From NCBI RefSeq assembly GCF_900113835.1, contig NZ_FOQV01000002.1, positions 496,001-560,000 on the forward strand: DNA of 64,000 bases, given 5' to 3'. The number at the start of each line of letters is the position of its first letter. Within the stretch, counting starts at the first letter, position 1. Below are positions 44,517 to 53,248 of the stretch, piece by piece. The notes beneath the pieces were generated by a model. The model did not search any database. It was not told the origin of the DNA and saw nothing but the letters and a program-made list of their open reading frames with translations. Position numbers and translations under genes: made by a program. The stretch is from Allobosea sp. OK403. Its GTDB lineage: Bacteria; Pseudomonadota; Alphaproteobacteria; Rhizobiales; Beijerinckiaceae.

Positions 44517-45857
44517 ATGACCGCCCATGCCGCCCCGCCCCAGCCCCACCTCGCCAACCGGCGCGATGCCTTCTGGATGCCGTTCACGCCGATGCGTGGT
44601 TTCCAGCGCGAGCCGATGCTGTTCGAAAGCGCTGAGGGCATGCATTACGTCACGCCGGAAGGCCGGCGCATCCTTGACGGCATGGCCGGGCTCTGGTGCG
44701 TCAATGCCGGCCATGGCCAGCCCCGCATCGTCGAGGCCATTCGCGAGGCAGCCGGCCGGCTCGATTTCGTCTCCTCCTTCAAGATGAGCCACCCAGCCGC
44801 GGAAGCCTATGCGGAGCGGCTCTGCGAGTTCGCGCCCGAGGGCATCGACCATGTCTTCTTCGTCAATTCGGGCTCGGAGGCCGTCGACACCGCGCTGAAG
44901 ATCGCCCGCGCCTACCACCATGCCCGGGGCCAGGCCGGCCGCACCAAGCTGATCGGACGCCATAAGAGCTATCACGGCGTCGGCTTTGGCGGCCTCTCTG
45001 TCGCCGGCATCGGCCGCCACAAGGCCGCCTTCGGCCCGCTGCTCGCCGATGTCGCCCATCTGCCGCTGCCCTATGACCGCGCCAGCATGGCCTTTTCGCG
45101 CGGCCAACCGGAGGGCGGGGCGAGCGCATCCGAGGCGCTGGAGACCTTGCTGCAGATCCATGATCCCTCGACCGTCGCCGCCGTCATCGTCGAGCCCGTC
45201 ACCGGTTCGGGTGGCGTCTACCCGCCGCCCAAGGGCTATCTCGAACGCCTACGCGCGATCTGCGACAAGCACGGCATCCTCTTGATCTTCGACGAGGTCA
45301 TCACCGGCTTCGGCCGGCTGGGCACGCCCTTCGCGGCCCAGGCCTATGGCGTTAAGCCCGATCTGATGAGCTGCGCCAAGGGCATGACCAACGGCGCCGT
45401 ACCGATGGGCGGCGTACTCGTCGCCGGCCATGTCTATGAGGCCTTCATGGCCGGGCCGCCGGAGGCGGTCGAGCTCTTCCACGGCTATACCTATTCGGCC
45501 CATCCGCTCGCCTGCGCGGCAGGCCTCGCGACGCTCGATATCTTCGCCGAGCAGGATCTGCTCGGGCGCCTGCGCGGCGTGCTGCCGCTCTGGGAGGATC
45601 GCGCCCACCGCCTCAAGGGCGCGCCGCATGTCGCGGATATCCGCACGGCCGGGCTGCTCTGCGCCATCGATCTCTCGCCACGCCCCGGCATGGAGGGCGC
45701 GCGCGGCGGCGCCTGCGCCAAGCTTTGCTACGACGCCGGCCTCTTGATCCGCAATGCCGGCGACACGCTCGTGCTGTCGCCGCCGCTGGTCATCGCGCCC
45801 GACGAGATCGAGACGATCTTCGCGACGATCGACGCCGCCTTGTCGCGGATCGGTTGA
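44517..45857 (+). CDS. Class III PLP-dependent aminotransferase (omega-amino acid:pyruvate type)
   Basis: 446 residues from the ATG seven bases after GAGG. Fold-type I class III features: MAGLWCVNAGHGQPR, VNSGSEAVDTALKIAR, YHGVGFGGLSV, Asp259 in IFDEVITGFGRLG and PLP Lys288 in SCAKGMTNG. The N-terminus FWMPFTPMRGF is that of beta-alanine:pyruvate aminotransferases. It moves an amino group from an omega-amino acid or amine to pyruvate in the cytoplasm, a natural step after amide hydrolysis of imported compounds. It follows the double-winged GntR gene and is convergent with the M24 gene. Confidence 0.93.
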   Translation: MTAHAAPPQPHLANRRDAFWMPFTPMRGFQREPMLFESAEGMHYVTPEGRRILDGMAGLWCVNAGHGQPRIVEAIREAAGRLDFVSSFKMSHPAAEAYAERLCEFAPEGIDHVFFVNSGSEAVDTALKIARAYHHARGQAGRTKLIGRHKSYHGVGFGGLSVAGIGRHKAAFGPLLADVAHLPLPYDRASMAFSRGQPEGGASASEALETLLQIHDPSTVAAVIVEPVTGSGGVYPPPKGYLERLRAICDKHGILLIFDEVITGFGRLGTPFAAQAYGVKPDLMSCAKGMTNGAVPMGGVLVAGHVYEAFMAGPPEAVELFHGYTYSAHPLACAAGLATLDIFAEQDLLGRLRGVLPLWEDRAHRLKGAPHVADIRTAGLLCAIDLSPRPGMEGARGGACAKLCYDAGLLIRNAGDTLVLSPPLVIAPDEIETIFATIDAALSRIG

Positions 45858-45866
45858 GAGGCTCGG

Positions 45867-47033
45867 TCAGGAGAGCTGCGGGCCGCCGGCCCGCAGCAGC
45901 CCCCTCGCCGTCCCGGTCAATCGTTCCCCGCCGCCCGCGCGAACGACGATGGTCTCACTGAAGCCGAGCCCGCCGGCTGAGACATACATGTGGAAGACCA
46001 TACCCTCCTCCAATCGCCACGTCGCATTGGGCAGGAAGACGCGCGAAAAATCGCTCGAGCGCGGCGTCCGTGCGTAGAGCCCGAGCGTATAGCCGCTGAC
46101 ATTGTCGTAAGCCTGCCGCAGGCGCTCGGTGAGCACCGCCTCGCGCAGGACGGCGTCGACCTCGCCAGCGAGAGCGCCCGGCCGCATCGCCGCGAATTGC
46201 CGGTCCTGCAAAGCGACAAGCCGCTCGGCCAATGGCGCAAGACCGCGCCGGTCCGAGCCGATCAGCACCGGCCGCATCAGCCTTGCGCCATAATTCGCAA
46301 CCCTCGGGATCAATTCAACATGCAGCACGTCGCCATCATCAAGCGGCTGCGCGGTCATCACGCCATGCAGGAATTCGTGATCGCCGATGCCGGGCACGAT
46401 CGGCCCCGTCTCGCCGGTATCGGCGCCGTTCTCCAGGAAGCTCGCAGCCGCGATCGCCGCCGCCGCACGCGGTGACAATCCCGGCTGCGCCTTCGCCACG
46501 ATGGCCGCCATGGCCTTGTCGGCGATCCCGGCCGCCTGCGCGAGCAATCCGATCTCGGCCTCGGATTTGACCTGGCGCAGCAGGTCGCCGGCGCCCGGCA
46601 TGTCGACGAAACGCGCCTCCGGGAGGAGCGCCTGGAGCCGGTCGCGCGTCGCAGCCGTGAAGCCATAGGAGTTGTGGTCGGCCCCGATCCGGGAGGCGGC
46701 ATGGCCCCGGGCGCGGATCGCCTCGGCCATCACCGCATGCGGCGCGGCCGTGTCGGCAAAGCCTCGGATGTCGGAAAACCAGCAGGCGTTGCGGCAGGGC
46801 TGCGCATCGAGCTCGCGCAGGACGAACCAGGGTTCGCCCGCAAGCGGCAGGAAAGCCGCGCGATACATCGTCTCAGAGACGGTGTAGCCGGTCAGCCAGG
46901 CCAGGCATTCCGCATGATCGACCAGAAGGAGATCGACACCGGCCTCGACCATCGCCGCCCGCGCCCTGGCGACGCGGCTTGCGAACTCCCGGGGCGCGAA
47001 CTCCTGGGGCGCGAACTCCTGGGGCGAAAACAT
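45867..47033 (-). CDS. M24 family (creatinase/ectoine hydrolase-like) protein lacking canonical metal ligands
   Basis: 388 residues. The N-terminal creatinase domain (VARARAAMVEAGVDLLLV, LTGYTVSETMYRA) and C-terminal pita-bread domain are both present. By eye, four of the five metal-binding positions of M24 metallopeptidases are changed. GDVLHVELIP has Glu240 for Asp, NYGARLMRP has Arg251 for Asp, SGYTLGL has Tyr315 for His and FHMYVS has Tyr350 for Glu. Glu360 in FSETIVV is kept. Creatinase-type members work without metal, so a C-N hydrolase is plausible. The N-terminus encodes three in-frame repeats (PQEFA, PQEFA, PREFA) from a 15-bp tandem repeat. It is the last gene of the seven-gene operon. 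Confidence 0.85.
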   Translation of the reverse strand: MFSPQEFAPQEFAPREFASRVARARAAMVEAGVDLLLVDHAECLAWLTGYTVSETMYRAAFLPLAGEPWFVLRELDAQPCRNACWFSDIRGFADTAAPHAVMAEAIRARGHAASRIGADHNSYGFTAATRDRLQALLPEARFVDMPGAGDLLRQVKSEAEIGLLAQAAGIADKAMAAIVAKAQPGLSPRAAAAIAAASFLENGADTGETGPIVPGIGDHEFLHGVMTAQPLDDGDVLHVELIPRVANYGARLMRPVLIGSDRRGLAPLAERLVALQDRQFAAMRPGALAGEVDAVLREAVLTERLRQAYDNVSGYTLGLYARTPRSSDFSRVFLPNATWRLEEGMVFHMYVSAGGLGFSETIVVRAGGGERLTGTARGLLRAGGPQLS

Positions 47034-47036
47034 CGT

Positions 47037-48254
47037 TCAGGCGATCTCGCAGATGTCGAGGATGCAGAGCATGTAGATCCGGATCATGGCGAGGTAGTCG
47101 ACGATCTCGACGCGCTCATCGGGCATGGTGTTGTAGCGCCCGCCCGGCCCGCAGACGATGCCTTCCATGCCGAGCTCCGCATAGAAATGGCCGGCATCGG
47201 TGCCGAAGAAGCCGGGAGGCGCGATCGCCCCCGTCGGCTGCGCCTCGCCGCGCACCTCCTGATAGGCGGCGTTGATCGTCTTGACGATGCGGGCGTCCCT
47301 AGCGACCTCGAAGGCCGGCATCGACCTGTGGCCCTCTTCCTTCTCGGTGCGGATCGTCGCTTTCAAACCGGGGAAGCGCGCCTCCAGCGCATCGAGCTCG
47401 CGGCGCATATCGGCGATGGCCCCGGCCTCGGTCTGGCCCGGCGCATAGCGCCCCGAACCCTTGATCCGGGCGAAGTCGGCGACCTGCGGCGCACGCCATT
47501 CATGTAGCTCCTTGCCGAGCGCACCGCGAACCACGCCGACATGGACGCGGTTGATCGAGCGGTGCTCGTCGGATTTCGCGCCGGAGAAGGTCATGGCGTT
47601 GAGGCGCGGGATCAGGTCGCAGGCCGCGACGATGGCATCGACCGCCTGTTCGCGCTTGGAGAGATGGCGGGTGTTGCCGGTCAGCTCGATGACGAAGGTG
47701 AAGGCGCAGGCATGCATGGTGATGGCCTGCAGGTCGCTCGGCTCGGAGTTGATGAAGTAGTCGGCCTTCACCCCGTTCCTGATCGCCGCGACCGTGCCGA
47801 CGCCGCCCTGCAATTCGCCGACGACATAGGTCAGCACGACATCGCCCTTCAGCTTCACGCCGGCGTCGATCAGCGTCTTGACCGCGCAGAAATAGGCAGC
47901 ATCCCCCGCCTTCATGTTGGAGACGCCGATGCCGTAGATGAACTCCTTGTCGACGAGCCCACCCCAGGGATCGACCGTCCAGCCCTCAGTCGCCGGGTTG
48001 GTGTCGAGATGGCCGTTGAACAGCAGGCTCTTGCCGCCGCCTGTTCCCTTCCAGCGGCCGATGGCGTTGACGCGCTCGCCGACGACCGGCTGCAATTCGG
48101 CCTCGATGCCGATCTCGCGCATCTTGTCGGCCATGAAGGCGGCGAGCACGCGCTCGCCTTCCGTCTCCGAATAGCTCTTGTGGCGCGCCATGGCGCTGAG
48201 GAAATCGAGGGCGGCTTTCTCGTCGAGACGAGCCAGGAGGGCAGCGCGATCCAT
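47037..48254 (-). CDS. M20 family hydrolase-like protein with altered metal ligands
   Basis: 405 residues from the ATG nine bases after AAGG. The M20 fold is recognisable: FNGHLDTNP keeps His82 and Asp84, and SEPSD keeps Glu171. Other family positions differ by eye. YGIGVSNMKAG has Asn113 where Asp bridges the metals, VVGELQGG keeps Glu147 but has Leu148 for the metal-binding Glu, and YNTMPDERVEI has Thr for the late His. ArgE/DapE-like deacylation would need the full set, so activity may be altered or absent. The gene lies 2 bp after the ABC ATPase stop and 3 bp before the M24 gene, clearly in the same operon. Confidence 0.85.
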   Translation of the reverse strand: MDRAALLARLDEKAALDFLSAMARHKSYSETEGERVLAAFMADKMREIGIEAELQPVVGERVNAIGRWKGTGGGKSLLFNGHLDTNPATEGWTVDPWGGLVDKEFIYGIGVSNMKAGDAAYFCAVKTLIDAGVKLKGDVVLTYVVGELQGGVGTVAAIRNGVKADYFINSEPSDLQAITMHACAFTFVIELTGNTRHLSKREQAVDAIVAACDLIPRLNAMTFSGAKSDEHRSINRVHVGVVRGALGKELHEWRAPQVADFARIKGSGRYAPGQTEAGAIADMRRELDALEARFPGLKATIRTEKEEGHRSMPAFEVARDARIVKTINAAYQEVRGEAQPTGAIAPPGFFGTDAGHFYAELGMEGIVCGPGGRYNTMPDERVEIVDYLAMIRIYMLCILDICEIA

Positions 48255-48256
48255 CG

Positions 48257-49891
48257 TCAAATCCTTGGAAGCTCAGATGCGGGAGCGGCAGGGGCCGGAA
48301 CGGCCTCGATCAGCGAGCGGGTATAGGCATGGACCTGCCCGCCCGAGAGGTCGGCGACATCGACGAGATCGACGAGGTCGCCGCGATACATCACCGCGAT
48401 GCGATGCGCGATCTGGCGCACCAGGTTGAGATCATGGGTGATGAAGAGATAGGCGGTGCCGAAACGCTTCTGCAGATCGACCAGAAGCTCCACCACCGAG
48501 GCCTGCACGGAAACGTCGAGCGCCGAGGTGATCTCGTCGCAGATCACCAGCTTTGGCCGCGAGGCGAAGGCGCGCGCGATCGCCACGCGCTGCTTCTCGC
48601 CGCCGGACAGTTGGTGCGGATAGCGCTCGGCATAGGCCGCCGGCAAGCGCACCTGTTCGAGCAACTCCCCGATCGCCTTTGCGTCCTCGCGTTGCTCGAC
48701 CGTGCCGTAGAGCGCCAGCGGCCGCGACAGGATCTCGCGGATGCGCTGGCGCGGATTGAGCGAGGAATCGGGGTGCTGGAAGATGATCTGGACATCGCGG
48801 CGATAGGCCCGGTCCATATCCTTCAATCCGCCGATCGGGCGGCCGGCGAAACGGATCTCGCCCTCGAACGGGTTCAGCCCCGTCAGCGCCCTGGCAAGCG
48901 TCGATTTGCCCGAGCCGGATTCGCCGACGATGCCGAGGATCTCGCCCTCGCGCACGGAGAGGCTGATGTCGCGATTGCCGGTGAACTGGGTGTTCTCGCG
49001 ACCAAGCAGCTTCGCCAGGAAGGGCTTGCGGCCATAGCGGACGCTGACCTTGTCGACCTCGACCAGCGCCTTCGCCTCGGTGCCCGGGCCCGCCTCGACA
49101 AGGCGATGGTCCGGGCGCGGCACGGCGGCGAGCAGCTTTTGTGTATAGGCGTCCCGCGGGTTGGCAAAGACCTCGTCCACCTTGCCCTGCTCGACGATGC
49201 GGCCGCGATGGATCACCGCAACGCGATTGGCGACGCGCGAGACCAGAGCCAGATCATGCGAGATGTAGAGCGAGGCAACGCCGGTCTCGGCCTGCAACTC
49301 GCCGAACAGATCGAGGATCTGGCGGGCGGTGATGACGTCGAGCGCCGTCGTCGGCTCGTCGAAGATGATGCATTCCGGCTGGCAGGCGAAGGCGGTGGCG
49401 ATGACCACGCGCTGCTTCTCGCCGCCCGAGGCCTCATGCGGATAGCGCCGCATCATCTCTGCCGGGACCTTCAGGCCGACGCGGGCAAGCATCGCCTCAC
49501 CCTCAGCCCAGGCCTGCTTGCGCGTCAGGCCGCGATGATGTTCCAGCACCTCGGCCAATTGCTCACCCAGCGGCAAGGTCGGGTTGAGCGAGGTGCTCGG
49601 ATCCTGGAAGACCATGCCGATGCGCCGGCCGCGAATGGCCTCGATCTCAGCCTCGCTGGTCGTGGTCAACTCCTTGTCGATCAAGCGGATGCGGCCAGCC
49701 TCCCGGGCGCTCTGCGGCAGATGGCGCATGATCGCCCAGGCGAGCGAGGTCTTGCCGGAGCCGGATTCGCCGACGAGACCGAGCACCTCGCCCTTGGCGA
49801 CGCTCAATGTGACCGCGTCGAGTGCGCGAGTGAAGCCGGCGGGCGTAGCGTAGTCGAGGCAGTAGCCGGCGATGTCGAGGATCGGCGTCAT
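48257..49891 (-). CDS. Peptide-type ABC transporter, fused double ATP-binding protein (DppD-DppF)
   Basis: 544 residues from the ATG six bases after GAGG. A second ATG at 49903 overlaps the permease stop. Half one has GESGSGKTS, an ASGGEKQR signature (Ala replacing the usual Leu) and [12 protein letters not shown]. Half two has [17 protein letters not shown] and [12 protein letters not shown]. The oligopeptide extension [12 protein letters not shown] is present. Ile in DEIT and the ASGG variant set it apart from the ATPase at 33991, so this is an independent importer and not a recent duplicate. It is the fifth gene of the operon that starts at 54574. Confidence 0.94.
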   Translation of the reverse strand: MTPILDIAGYCLDYATPAGFTRALDAVTLSVAKGEVLGLVGESGSGKTSLAWAIMRHLPQSAREAGRIRLIDKELTTTSEAEIEAIRGRRIGMVFQDPSTSLNPTLPLGEQLAEVLEHHRGLTRKQAWAEGEAMLARVGLKVPAEMMRRYPHEASGGEKQRVVIATAFACQPECIIFDEPTTALDVITARQILDLFGELQAETGVASLYISHDLALVSRVANRVAVIHRGRIVEQGKVDEVFANPRDAYTQKLLAAVPRPDHRLVEAGPGTEAKALVEVDKVSVRYGRKPFLAKLLGRENTQFTGNRDISLSVREGEILGIVGESGSGKSTLARALTGLNPFEGEIRFAGRPIGGLKDMDRAYRRDVQIIFQHPDSSLNPRQRIREILSRPLALYGTVEQREDAKAIGELLEQVRLPAAYAERYPHQLSGGEKQRVAIARAFASRPKLVICDEITSALDVSVQASVVELLVDLQKRFGTAYLFITHDLNLVRQIAHRIAVMYRGDLVDLVDVADLSGGQVHAYTRSLIEAVPAPAAPASELPRI

Positions 49892-49899
49892 GGTCGGCC

Positions 49900-50724
49900 T
49901 CATGTGCGCGGGTTGAGCGCGTCGCGCAGGCCGTCGCCGAGCAGGTTGAAGCCGATCGCGACGAAGGCGACCGCCAGGCTCGGCCAGAGGATCATCCACG
50001 GGCTCAGATGCATGAAGCGCCGGGCCTCGGCGACCATCAGCCCCCATTCCGAGGCCGGCGGCTGTGCGCCGAGACCAAGGAAGCTCAAGGTCGCGAACAG
50101 CATCACGGCAAAGGCGACGCGGATCGTCATCTCGACGATGATCGGCGCCACGACATTGGGCAGCATCTCGCGCCAGACGATGAAGCGCGCGCTCTCGCCG
50201 CGTGCGATGGCGGCGTTGACATAATCCTGCTTGCGCACGGCAAGCGCGACCGAGCGCGTCACCCGCGCCATGCCGGGCGTGAAGGCAATAGCGATGGCGA
50301 GCAGCGCGTTCCAGCTGCTCTTGCCGAGCAGGTTGACGATCAGCAGGGCCAGCAACAGGCTCGGGATCGCCATCACCGCATCGACGGTACGCATGATCGC
50401 CTCGTCGCTGCGACCACCGAGAAAGGCCGAGATCGTGCCGATCACGGCGCCAGCCAGCGTGCCGAGCGCGGTCGCGAACACCGCCATCACCACGGTGGCG
50501 CGCGCGCCATGCAGCAGGCGGCTCAGGATGTCGCGGCCATATTGGTCGGTACCGAGCCAGAACAGCGCGCTCGGCGGCTTGTAGCGCTGCAGGGGCGCGA
50601 GGCTTTCAGGGTCATAGGGCGCGATCCACGGGCCCATGATGACCACGAGCAGGATCAGCCCGACCAGGACGAGCCCGAGCGCTCCCTGCGGCGAGCGCAG
50701 CACGCGGCGCAACAGCTCAATCAT
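49900..50724 (-). CDS. Peptide-type ABC transporter permease DppC-like
   Basis: 274 residues from the ATG eight bases after GGAG. DppC features: ALGLVLVGLILLVVIMGPWI, LFWLGTDQYGRDILSRLLHG, DAVMAIPSLLLALLIVNLLG, the docking loop KQDYVNAAIARGESARFIVW, and FATLSFLGLGAQPPASEWG. It overlaps the DppB-like gene by 8 bp and nearly touches the ATPase gene, so the unit is translationally coupled. Confidence 0.95.
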   Translation of the reverse strand: MIELLRRVLRSPQGALGLVLVGLILLVVIMGPWIAPYDPESLAPLQRYKPPSALFWLGTDQYGRDILSRLLHGARATVVMAVFATALGTLAGAVIGTISAFLGGRSDEAIMRTVDAVMAIPSLLLALLIVNLLGKSSWNALLAIAIAFTPGMARVTRSVALAVRKQDYVNAAIARGESARFIVWREMLPNVVAPIIVEMTIRVAFAVMLFATLSFLGLGAQPPASEWGLMVAEARRFMHLSPWMILWPSLAVAFVAIGFNLLGDGLRDALNPRT

Positions 50725-51661
50725 ACTGGATTCTCCGGTCGAGCCGGGCATAGGCGATGTCGGCGAGGAAACTGGCGATGGCGTAGGTCGCGGCCATGAT
50801 CAGCGCGCCGGCCTGGATCGAGGGCAGATCACGGCTCTGGATCGCGACGATGAGCTGGCGGCCGATGCCGGGCAGCGCAAAAATCTCCTCGACCACGATG
50901 ACGCCGCCGAGCAGATAGCCGACATCGAGTGCCACGATCGTGATCGTCGGCAGCAGCGCGTTGCGCAGCGCGTGCTTGTAGAGAACCGTGCGCTTCGGCA
51001 GCCCCTTGAGGCGGGCGGCGCGGACATAATCGGTGTGCAGCACATCGACCAATTCCGAGCGCACCATGCGCGAGACATGCGCGATCAGGATGACCGAAAT
51101 GGTCAGCACCGGCAGGACGAGATGCCTGAGGCCCTGCAGCGGGTTCTCGGTCAGCGGCACATAGCCCGTCGCCGGCAGCCATTGCAGCCAATCGGCCAGC
51201 ACCAGCACGACCAGCGTGGCGGTGACGAATTCCGGCAGCGAGACCCCGATATAAGAGATCACGCTGACCAAAAGATCGGCGATGCGGCCGCGCCTGACGG
51301 CCGCGATGATGCCAAGCGGCAGGGCCAGCACCAGCATCAGCACGATCGAGAACAAGGCGAGCAGCAGCGAGCGGCCGAGCGCCTCGATCATCACCGGTCC
51401 GACCGGCTGGCCGGTGCGCATCGAGACGCCGAAATCGCCTCGCAGCACACCGGCGAGCCAATGGCCGTATTGAGCCCAGATCGACGCGTCGAGGCCCATC
51501 TTGGCGCGCAGCGCGCTGAGCGCTTCAGTCGTCGCGTTCTCACCCAGCATCATGACGGCCGCGTCGGCCGGCAGGATCTGGGTGATCGCAAAGACGATGA
51601 GCGACACGACAAGCAGCGTGTAGCCGACCAGCACGATACGCTTGAGGATATAGGCCGGCGA
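50717..51661 (-). CDS. Peptide-type ABC transporter permease DppB-like
   Basis: 314 residues if translation starts at GTG 51661, which has GAGGGG about ten bases upstream and directly follows the binding-protein stop at 51678. ATGs at 51697 and 51715 in the same frame would overlap that gene and give an atypical N-terminus. The protein shows YILKRIVLVGYTLLVVSLIV, ILPADAAVMMLGE, MRTGQPVGPVMIEALGRSLL, the docking loop HTDYVRAARLKGLPKRTVLY and EEIFALPGIGRQLIVAIQSR. Confidence 0.93.
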   Translation of the reverse strand, partial: SPAYILKRIVLVGYTLLVVSLIVFAITQILPADAAVMMLGENATTEALSALRAKMGLDASIWAQYGHWLAGVLRGDFGVSMRTGQPVGPVMIEALGRSLLLALFSIVLMLVLALPLGIIAAVRRGRIADLLVSVISYIGVSLPEFVTATLVVLVLADWLQWLPATGYVPLTENPLQGLRHLVLPVLTISVILIAHVSRMVRSELVDVLHTDYVRAARLKGLPKRTVLYKHALRNALLPTITIVALDVGYLLGGVIVVEEIFALPGIGRQLIVAIQSRDLPSIQAGALIMAATYAIASFLADIAYARLDRRIQYD

Positions 51662-51677
51662 CACGCGCGCTTGCCCC

Positions 51678-53237
51678 TCAGGCGCGCTTGGGCGCATTGG
51701 CGCCCAGCGAGACATGATCGAGCCGGAACACCGCGCCGCGCGGATGCAATTCATAGCCCTGCACCCAGTCGCGCCGGGCGGCGAGCAGATCGAAGAAGGT
51801 CGGGATGATCGACGGCACTTCCGTATTCATCAGAGCCTGAGCCTGCCCATAGAGCTCGCGGCGCTTGGCCTCGTCGACCGTCGCGCGCGCCTCGTTGACC
51901 AGCTTGTCGAAGGCGGCGTTGTTCCAGCGCGTCTCGTTCCAGGCGGCGTTGGAGGTGTAGAGCAGCGCGAAGATGGCGTCGGCCGTCGGCTGCATGTTGT
52001 AGAAGCCGACATAGAACGAGCCCTTCTTCCAGACCTGATCGAGATAGGTCGCATGCGGCATCGTCTCGACATTGATGCGGAAGCCGGCGGGCTTGGCCAT
52101 CTCGCGCAGCGCAACCGCCATCTGGGTGCGCAGCGAGGGACGATCGGAGGCGATCAGCGTCGCCTCGATGCCGTTGGGATAGCCGGCCTCGGCCAGCAGC
52201 GCCTTGGCCTTGGCGATGTCGGGCTTCTTCAGCGCCTGCTCGGAATAGAAGCGATAGGCGGCATTGAGAGGCGTGTCGTTGCCCGGCGTGCCATAGCCCT
52301 CGGTGACGAAGTCGACCATCGCGGTGCGGTCCACCGTCAGGGCCAGTGCCTGGCGCACGCGCACATCGTTGAAGGGCTTGGTATCGCAACCGAAATTGAC
52401 GTTGCAGAACTGGCCCGAGGCCACGCGCAGCCCCTTGACGCCGGCAGCCTTCTCCAGACGGCCATACTCGGTCGGCTGGGCAGTCGAGATCAGGTCGGTG
52501 TCGCCGGCGATCAGGGCCGAGCTTTCGGCGCTGATGTCGGGATAGACCACGACATCGACGCGATCGAGATAAGGCCGCGCCTTGTCGTAATAGGCGTCGT
52601 TGCGGGCGACTACGATGAGCCGCTCCGGCTCGAAGGAGACCAGCTTGAACGGTCCGGTGCCGACAGCTTCGCGGTCGAGACGGCCAAGGCCGGCCTTGAT
52701 CACGGCGGCGGGCACGATCTTGGCGTTGGTATAGGCCAGCGCCACCGGCAGGTCGGCATAGGGCGCCGAGAGGGTGAAGACGACGGTGGCGTCGTCCTTG
52801 GCGGCGACCTTGCTGATCGGGCCGACATTCTGGCGCGCCGGCGAGGCGGTCTTGGCGTCGAGGATCGCCTCGAAGGTCGCGACCACGTCGGCGGCCGTGA
52901 AGGCGCTGCCGTCATGGAAGGTCACGCCCTTGCGCAGGACAAAGGTCCATTCGAGCAGGTCGGCGGAGTTGCTCCAGGATTCGGCCAGGTCCGGCTCGAC
53001 GCTCATATCGACCTTGAGGCGTGTCAGCGCGGAATAGAGCAGCTCCGAGACCAGATATTCCGGGTTCACCCGGGTCACGAGCGGGTTCAGCTTGGCTACG
53101 GCCTGGTCGACGCTGACGCGCAGCGTGCCGCCCCGGCGGGGAGCCTGGGCCTGTGCCACGGCATCGAAGCCGGTCATGGCGAAACCGCTGAGCGCAGCGG
53201 AGGCGGCGAGGAAATGGCGACGATTGACGCTCGGCAT
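51678..53237 (-). CDS. Peptide-type ABC transporter substrate-binding protein (SBP_bac_5), Tat-type leader
   Basis: 519 residues. The leader NRRHFLAASAALSGFAM is of the twin-arginine type. SBP_bac_5 traits follow: GGTLRVSVDQAVAKLNPLV, EWTFVLRKGVTFHDGSAFT, GTGPFKLVSFEPERL. It diverges in sequence from the two paralogous binding proteins at 37468 and 40682, in line with a separate substrate. It is the second gene of the seven-gene operon and the receptor for its own DppBCDF. Confidence 0.94.
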   Translation of the reverse strand: MPSVNRRHFLAASAALSGFAMTGFDAVAQAQAPRRGGTLRVSVDQAVAKLNPLVTRVNPEYLVSELLYSALTRLKVDMSVEPDLAESWSNSADLLEWTFVLRKGVTFHDGSAFTAADVVATFEAILDAKTASPARQNVGPISKVAAKDDATVVFTLSAPYADLPVALAYTNAKIVPAAVIKAGLGRLDREAVGTGPFKLVSFEPERLIVVARNDAYYDKARPYLDRVDVVVYPDISAESSALIAGDTDLISTAQPTEYGRLEKAAGVKGLRVASGQFCNVNFGCDTKPFNDVRVRQALALTVDRTAMVDFVTEGYGTPGNDTPLNAAYRFYSEQALKKPDIAKAKALLAEAGYPNGIEATLIASDRPSLRTQMAVALREMAKPAGFRINVETMPHATYLDQVWKKGSFYVGFYNMQPTADAIFALLYTSNAAWNETRWNNAAFDKLVNEARATVDEAKRRELYGQAQALMNTEVPSIIPTFFDLLAARRDWVQGYELHPRGAVFRLDHVSLGANAPKRA

Positions 53238-53248
53238 GGGGCGCTCCT

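Noticed and set aside
48329..50224. 631-codon plus-strand frame
   Set aside because: Antisense to the fused ABC ATPase, which has two complete sets of Walker and signature motifs; the product resembles no family.
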